Shown here one piece after another: positions 20,257-24,331 of a DNA stretch of 24,331 nt. The position numbers and the translations under genes were made by a program. A model generated the notes under the pieces. It had not been told where the DNA came from and searched no databases. It saw only the letters and a list, made by a program, of their open reading frames with translations. The stretch's first letter is position 1. Each line of letters opens with the position of its first letter. This DNA is from a virus. Location: IMG/VR virus record IMGVR_UViG_3300005253_001504, positions 1-24,331 of that record; one strand, 5' to 3'.

Positions 20257-20522
20257 TGCCTGCTGAAAGTGAACCGCAGCGAAGGGCGGCTGGAGCGGCA
20301 CTTGCCGTCAAGCGAGGTGAGCAACCCGCATCCAGTCTCAAAGGTGCTGCCCGTTCCATGCTGAGTATGCCACGGTCGCAGCTAGAGGACTATGCCCGCA
20401 AACCTGGCAAGCCACAAACCACTCGCGCCGCTGCCCACCTCGACCGCGAGCACAAGGCCATGCGAGGCGCGAATCCTCAGCCGCGCAAGAAGTCGAAGGC
20501 GTCCCGACGTAGCAAGAAATAG
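20256..20522 (+). CDS. DUF3008 family protein, 88 residues
   Basis: ATG at 20256 overlaps the previous TAA and has GAGGAG upstream. The product begins MPAESEPQRRAAGAALAVKR, then GEQPASSLKGAARSMLSMPR and SQLEDYARKP, matching the short conserved core of DUF3008 (MPAxSxxQQRxAGxALAxKRG, then LKGAAxxM and a helix with LxxYA). The rest is basic, rich in Lys/Arg/Ser, ending RKKSKASRRSKK. DUF3008 is a small family found in bacteria and phages with no assigned role; the basic tail suggests binding to nucleic acid. Confidence 0.78.
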   Translation: MPAESEPQRRAAGAALAVKRGEQPASSLKGAARSMLSMPRSQLEDYARKPGKPQTTRAAAHLDREHKAMRGANPQPRKKSKASRRSKK

Positions 20523-20531
20523 GAGGGCACT

Positions 20532-21017
20532 ATGACGCGGACTATCCGAGAAAAGATAATCAGTGCCCGTACCTCGGCTACTTCCGGTACGGCCCAGGTT
20601 GCCCATATCCTACTCATAGGGGGACACGCGCCTGACGAGTTTGAGGAGCTCAGAGCCTACCTGGATGTGAATACGGCCTTAGTGGGTACAACCCCTACAA
20701 TGGACATATACCTCCAACGCGCTGTGACCGACACGCCTGATGAGGATACGGACGCCGATTGGGAGGACTTTTATGCCTTTCCTCAGGCTGTCGCGGCCTT
20801 GATGGAGAAGACCGTTCATATACCTCTTGGCCGCCAAGGTTCAGATGACGTGGCCGGCGCGGGAGGCGACCGAGATATGGCAACACTGACGGCAGATACC
20901 CTGAAGCCAGGCCATTGGGGTGACCGTATCCGCGTAGTCGAGAAGATGGGCGGCACGGTCACAACCTCTGCCGTCTACGACCTGACACTAGTCGGCACTC
21001 TTCGTGCCGAGGAATAG
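20532..21017 (+). CDS. Beta-rich structural protein, 161 residues
   Basis: ATG at 20532 follows AGGAGG. The sequence alternates in beta-like fashion: AQVAHILLIGG, TPTMDIYLQRAVTD, WEDFYAFPQAVAAL, HWGDRIRVVEKMGGTVTTSA and a YDLTLVGTLRAE end. It resembles the 144-residue protein at 19540 in size and layout, with an aromatic DxY strand, an acidic loop and a C-terminal strand, so it may be a second, distantly related head-decoration or adaptor protein. No motif or cysteine. Confidence 0.62.
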   Translation: MTRTIREKIISARTSATSGTAQVAHILLIGGHAPDEFEELRAYLDVNTALVGTTPTMDIYLQRAVTDTPDEDTDADWEDFYAFPQAVAALMEKTVHIPLGRQGSDDVAGAGGDRDMATLTADTLKPGHWGDRIRVVEKMGGTVTTSAVYDLTLVGTLRAEE

Positions 21018-21026
21018 GAGGACCTC

Positions 21027-21176
21027 ATGGCCGAATCACTAAAGGCTCAACTGGCCCGCATCGCCGAGGACTACGACACTGACCCGAACGCGACCTCGCG
21101 CCTACAGCGTCAAATCATCATCCTGGCCGAGGAGATTACACGCCTGAAGAACCCGCGGCCCAGGAAGGGGAGTTAA
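21027..21176 (+). CDS. Small helical protein, 49 residues
   Basis: ATG at 21027 follows AGGAGG with short spacing. The product begins MAESLKAQLARIAEDYDTDP and continues with ATSRLQRQIIILAEEITRLK, then a basic tail ending KGS. It is nearly all helix with leucines at coiled-coil spacing, so dimerisation is probable. It lies between two structural genes with short gaps; no family was recognised. Missed by length cut-offs but supported by frame, RBS and packing. Confidence 0.64.
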   Translation: MAESLKAQLARIAEDYDTDPNATSRLQRQIIILAEEITRLKNPRPRKGS

Positions 21177-21179
21177 CCT

Positions 21180-21614
21180 ATGGTTACCGCCAAAATCTTC
21201 GGTCTCCTGTTCACCGCGCTCTGGAACAAGGAGATTGACTTCGACACCGATGCTATAAAGGTCATGCTCACGACATCGACCTACGTGCCCGACCAGGACA
21301 CGCACGACTATAAGGATGATGTCACCAACGAGGTTGTAGGCACGGGTTACACGGCCACAGGCGAAGCGCTGACCTCCAAGACCGTCACCTACACCGCTGG
21401 CACCAACAAGCACGTCCTGGACGCAGCCGACGTGACTTGGGCGGCTAGCACCATCACGGCCCGCATCGCCGTCATCTACGACTCATCGCCGGCCACAGAC
21501 CCGACCCGTCCTCTCATATCCTACCAGGACTTCATCTCCGACCAGAGTTCGTCCGGTGGTGACTTCACAATTCAGTGGAACGCCGCAGGCATCATTGAAA
21601 TAACGGTAGCCTAG
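21180..21614 (+). CDS. Conserved phage structural protein, 144 residues
   Basis: ATG at 21180 lies four bases after the preceding stop, with AAGGGGAG upstream. The product begins MVTAKIFGLLFTALWNKEID, then DAIKVMLTTSTYVPDQDTHD, VVGTGYTATGEALTSKTVTY, DAADVTWAASTITARIAVIY and ISYQDFISDQSSSGGDFTIQ. This series of blocks (DxIKVMLxxxxYxPDxDTH, GTGYTAxG, VTWxxSTITARxAVxY, DQSSSxGDFTIxW) belongs to a very common family of phage virion proteins near head or tail genes, whose exact role is unassigned. Beta-strands predominate. No missing blocks. Confidence 0.8.
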   Translation: MVTAKIFGLLFTALWNKEIDFDTDAIKVMLTTSTYVPDQDTHDYKDDVTNEVVGTGYTATGEALTSKTVTYTAGTNKHVLDAADVTWAASTITARIAVIYDSSPATDPTRPLISYQDFISDQSSSGGDFTIQWNAAGIIEITVA

Positions 21615-21623
21615 GAGGGCCTT

Positions 21624-21935
21624 ATGAGCATAGCACAGGCAATCAAGGAACTGAAGGCGCTGGCGCGGGAGCCTGGTGCCCTCCGCATAATAACCAGTGA
21701 GTGCGCCTCCAAGTCCTGCAATGCCAGTGGGCACAACGAGGGCCTCTACAGCCTTCGCGACCCTCGGCACTTCATCATTCATGATGTTGTCCGCCTAGAG
21801 GGGCCTAACCATCACGGGCAGTTCAGGGCATACAGTAAGGAGAAGGACTGGTGCCAGGGCCAACCCGAGGCACTGCTCCCTCGGCTGCTAGAGGCGAGCA
21901 AAGCGGGCGCTGTTCCACCGTCCAACGGGAGGTAG
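21624..21935 (+). CDS. Hypothetical protein, 103 residues
   Basis: ATG at 21624 follows AGGAGG. The product begins MSIAQAIKELKALAREPGAL, then RIITSECASKSCNASGHNEG, LRDPRHFIIHDVVRLEG and a helical C-terminus. It has three cysteines and several histidines (HNEG, RHFIIH, NHHG) that could bind a metal, though the spacing does not fit a known class. It is placed just before the fibre-like gene; a chaperone or accessory role is possible. No family recognised. Confidence 0.6.
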   Translation: MSIAQAIKELKALAREPGALRIITSECASKSCNASGHNEGLYSLRDPRHFIIHDVVRLEGPNHHGQFRAYSKEKDWCQGQPEALLPRLLEASKAGAVPPSNGR

Positions 21936-21936
21936 T

Positions 21937-24213
21937 GTGGCGAACCTCGCCGCTGACGCCCGCACCAAGGTCAAGGCTGCCCACCCCGGAGCGGTCGTCG
22001 TCGAGCGTGGGCGCAACTCTATCAAGCACCGCCTGGCCGACCATCCAGACGGACGGCAGCGGTTCGCCCTGGACGTGGCCATTGGTCCCCTTCACTACGG
22101 GCCTGCCAGCGACCAGGAGATAGACACCGCCCTCGTGCCCTCCACGGCCCCGTGGGACTGGGAGATGACCAAGGCAGGCTTCGAGGTACGGGCGCTATCC
22201 AACCTTAGCGCAGGGCAGGTCATCGAGTACCGGAACGGCTCCGAGTGGGTGCGGTTCCAGCCGATGGCCCTCCAATACTCCAACGACCTCAACCAGATAC
22301 AGCAAATCTCTATGCCCCAGGCTGTGGGCGCGGCGGTTGACGACGACACCCTGACCTGGGTGGACGGCTACGGGCCTGGGCGGTCGCTGTCCTGGCAGGC
22401 GCAGACGGTGCGGCTGGCTAAGCTGCTGACGATAGACTCGCTGGCCGCCCTCCCCGCCGCTGACCAGTTCATCCTGGACGGCGGCAATCCCGTCTTGGAG
22501 CTGAACCTTATCTTCGCCTTCTCTGCTGGCGTGACACCCTACATCAACGGCCAGCCCTGGGGTAAGGGGCAGAACGCCGGCGAACGCGACACCCAGGGCC
22601 TCGTGGAGTTCCGCAACGACGCGGGGGACGTGCTGTGGTGGTTCAACCTGCCGCGCTCCTGGGACACCGAGGACAACGAGCAGCTAGGGACGTTCCGATT
22701 CAAGAAGCAGGGGAACAGCCTGTACGTGAGCCACCGTGTGTCACTGTCGTTCGTGCAGGGGGCGGTCTACCCGCTGTTCGTGGACGTGACCGTTGATGAG
22801 CAGGTGGGGGCGGACGCGGACGACGCTTACCATGTCGATGAGACACATTTCTTTTCCACCGGGGGCTTTTCAGTAAACTTTGGGAGCCTTAGTGCTGCTT
22901 CTGATGGCGCTGGGGCCGTTCAGAGGTTCACCACTGTAGCAATAGGAAATGCCGACACCATAGATGTCGCCTATCTGACGTGGAACCCTAACGTAACACG
23001 GTCTAACACAGTCTGTAAGGCGAAGCTAGATGCTGATGATGCCGACAGCCCTTCCGCACCTGCAAATGATACCGACTACCACAATATAGTACGCACGGCT
23101 GCCGTTGTGACGTGGGATCCAATTCCCACCTTCACGTTAGACACTCCTATCAACTCACCCAGTATCGTGTCGGTTATTCAGGAACTGGTCGATAGAGGTG
23201 GCTGGGCGAGCGGGAACGCGATGGTGATCCTGTGCCATGACGATGATTTACTAAGCAGCGCTGATGCTCTCCGTGGAGGAGACAGTTACGACAGTGACTC
23301 CACTCTTGCCCCCAAGCTCCACATCGAGTACACGGCGGCTGCGGGCGGCGTGACCGTCCTTGCTGCCTTGGCTACGGCTACCGCTCTGAGTTTCGTGGCC
23401 GCCGTTAGTACAGGTTTGGTCGTACTTGCCGTCCTAGCCACTGCCACAGCCCTAAGCCCTGTATCTACTCATATCAACACGGTCAGCGCCCCTGTCGCTA
23501 CCGCTACAGCCCTATCGCCTGTGAGTGTTGTCTCAGGTGCGGCTGCCATAGTAGGCGCTCTTGCGACGGCTAGTGCTCTATCCTGGGACGCCACCACCTC
23601 GCTAGGAGCGCTAGTTGTCGGGGCGCTTGGTACGGCTACCGCACAGTCCTATGCTGCCCTACACATCAACACTGTCCTTGCGAGCCTGTCAACTGCAACC
23701 GCACTATCGCCGGATGCTACCGTCCTAGTTGGGGGCGCTGTTGTCGTCCTAGCCGCGCTTGCAACTGCAACGGCCTTGTCATATACCGCAACTCATCTTA
23801 ACACACTCCCAGGTGCGCTGGCAACTGCTACCGCCCTGAGCTTTGGTGCCGCTGTATCCGTTGGAACCTTAGTCGCCGCTATACTGGCGACTGCCACGGC
23901 CCTATCAGCCAGTGCGACCGTCACTGTAGGTACTACAGTCACAGCGGTTCTGGCAACCGCAACTGCGGTGACCTGGGCTGCGAGCATCAACCCAGGTGTA
24001 ACTATCTCAGCGGTGCTGGCGACTGCAACGGCTCTTGCGTATGCAGCCGTAGCTGTGGTCTTGGCCAAACTGCTGCTCAAGGCAGGTGATGCCTTTGGTG
24101 AGCGTGCCGACACTGTTCAGGGCTCAGCCTCAATAGCGCCCCTACCAATCGGTCATGGTTTCATAGACGCTTCAGCGGACGCTCCACAGGTTGAAGGTTC
24201 AGGGAGGCAGTAA
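21937..24213 (+). CDS. Fibre-like protein with beta-sandwich and Ala/Thr repeat tail, 758 residues
   Basis: The GTG at 21937 follows GGGAGG. Residues 1-290 form a conserved-looking beta-rich domain seen in similar phage fibre proteins (FALDVAIGPLHYG, ALVPSTAPWDWEMTKAGFEV, EWVRFQPMALQYSNDLNQIQ, WQAQTVRLAKLLTIDS, FILDGGNPVLEL, GNSLYVSHRV). Residues about 300-468 form a jelly-roll-like module of the DNRLRE/CBM-like kind: INSPSIVSVIQELVDRGGWA and SYDSDSTLAPKLHIEYTA. Residues 472-705 carry eleven copies of an ATATALS motif at 20, 22 or 24 residue steps. The C-terminal 53 residues are polar. It probably forms a fibre, spike or adhesin. The gene's base composition changes near 22830. Confidence 0.78.
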   Translation: MANLAADARTKVKAAHPGAVVVERGRNSIKHRLADHPDGRQRFALDVAIGPLHYGPASDQEIDTALVPSTAPWDWEMTKAGFEVRALSNLSAGQVIEYRNGSEWVRFQPMALQYSNDLNQIQQISMPQAVGAAVDDDTLTWVDGYGPGRSLSWQAQTVRLAKLLTIDSLAALPAADQFILDGGNPVLELNLIFAFSAGVTPYINGQPWGKGQNAGERDTQGLVEFRNDAGDVLWWFNLPRSWDTEDNEQLGTFRFKKQGNSLYVSHRVSLSFVQGAVYPLFVDVTVDEQVGADADDAYHVDETHFFSTGGFSVNFGSLSAASDGAGAVQRFTTVAIGNADTIDVAYLTWNPNVTRSNTVCKAKLDADDADSPSAPANDTDYHNIVRTAAVVTWDPIPTFTLDTPINSPSIVSVIQELVDRGGWASGNAMVILCHDDDLLSSADALRGGDSYDSDSTLAPKLHIEYTAAAGGVTVLAALATATALSFVAAVSTGLVVLAVLATATALSPVSTHINTVSAPVATATALSPVSVVSGAAAIVGALATASALSWDATTSLGALVVGALGTATAQSYAALHINTVLASLSTATALSPDATVLVGGAVVVLAALATATALSYTATHLNTLPGALATATALSFGAAVSVGTLVAAILATATALSASATVTVGTTVTAVLATATAVTWAASINPGVTISAVLATATALAYAAVAVVLAKLLLKAGDAFGERADTVQGSASIAPLPIGHGFIDASADAPQVEGSGRQ
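23371..24039 (+). repeat. Eleven-copy degenerate protein repeat (ATATALS) within the fibre-like gene
   Basis: Copies begin at residues 479, 501, 521, 543, 565, 585, 609, 629, 651, 673 and 695, spaced 22, 20, 22, 22, 20, 24, 20, 22, 22 and 22 residues. The three 20-residue units alone carry a HINT or HLNT core. DNA is diverged between copies while the protein motif is kept. Confidence 0.85.
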
Positions 24214-24331
24214 TGTCCACAACGCTTAGGTTCACAGTCGAGGATATAGCCGCCCGCATAGCCTCATATGCTATCATCCGGGTGTACCGCTCCGCCACGC
24301 TAGGCGGCACCTATGTCAGTATCGGCACGGT
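24213..24331 (+). CDS. Structural protein, N-terminal fragment cut by window edge
   Basis: ATG at 24213 overlaps the stop of the fibre-like gene (TAATG), with GGGAGG upstream. The 39 codons visible read MSTTLRFTVEDIAARIASYA, then IIRVYRSATLGGTYVSIGTV. The IIRVYRS and GGTYVSIGT pattern, with a hydrophobic strand then a Gly/Tyr turn, is typical of fibronectin type III-like or other beta modules in phage tail and fibre proteins. The gene continues beyond the window, so length and domain order are unknown. Confidence 0.66.
   Translation, partial: MSTTLRFTVEDIAARIASYAIIRVYRSATLGGTYVSIGT

Noticed and set aside
23371-24039. CRISPR-like or tandem DNA repeat
   Set aside because: The repetition is at the protein level in one frame; the DNA copies are diverged and there are no spacers.

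Overview
The window looks like a central segment of a tailed double-stranded DNA bacteriophage genome (class Caudoviricetes). The diagnostic block is a left-to-right packaging and head module: terminase small subunit, terminase large subunit with recognisable ATPase and nuclease motifs, portal, a 1,823-residue virion protein, scaffold-like protein, major capsid protein, small head/structural proteins and a fibre-like protein with an Ala/Thr repeat tail. No tail tube, tape-measure, sheath, lysin, polymerase or integrase gene is visible. The very large protein between portal and scaffold is more like the internal or ejection proteins of short-tailed phages, but virion type cannot be decided from this window. 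Strong AGGAGG-type ribosome-binding sites and TTGACA/TATAAT promoters show a bacterial sigma-70 type host. The host itself cannot be named: composition is moderately GC-rich with many AGG, ATA and CTA codons, which would suit an uncultured host as well as any named group.

Layout. (1) Bases 1 to about 2650 hold a leftward operon driven by a near-perfect promoter at 2614-2643. It encodes at least ten small proteins, most of them 46-84 residues and several with CxxC zinc-ribbon pairs, plus one larger DUF2786 protein and, at the left edge, the start of a DUF2493/SLOG-type protein. Many were too short for standard ORF calling and were read out by hand. (2) Bases 2650-3710 form an isolated rightward unit: promoter, one 219-residue coiled-coil gene and a rho-independent terminator. 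(3) Bases 3704-3971 are non-coding. (4) Bases 3972-4689 are a two-gene leftward unit (PARP-like zinc-finger protein and a small His/Cys protein) with its own promoter at 4714-4742. (5) Bases 4690-4957 form a divergent control region with candidate operators. A perfect promoter at 4912-4940 starts the rightward late operon. (6) From 4958 to the right edge is one tightly packed rightward operon, in which most genes abut or overlap by 1-14 bases.

How the genes work together. The terminase pair cuts and pumps DNA through the portal. The scaffold and HK97-type capsid protein build the shell, small beta-rich proteins probably decorate or complete it, and the giant protein with its neighbours (including a LysM protein and a 38-residue membrane peptide) is probably packaged or tail-associated and delivered at infection. 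The leftward small-protein operon has the look of an early host-interaction or accessory region. The most interesting points are an ADP-ribosyltransferase-like module buried in the giant virion protein, the cluster of tiny Cys-rich proteins, the divergent regulatory region with repeats exactly 100 bp apart, and the mosaic fibre gene.
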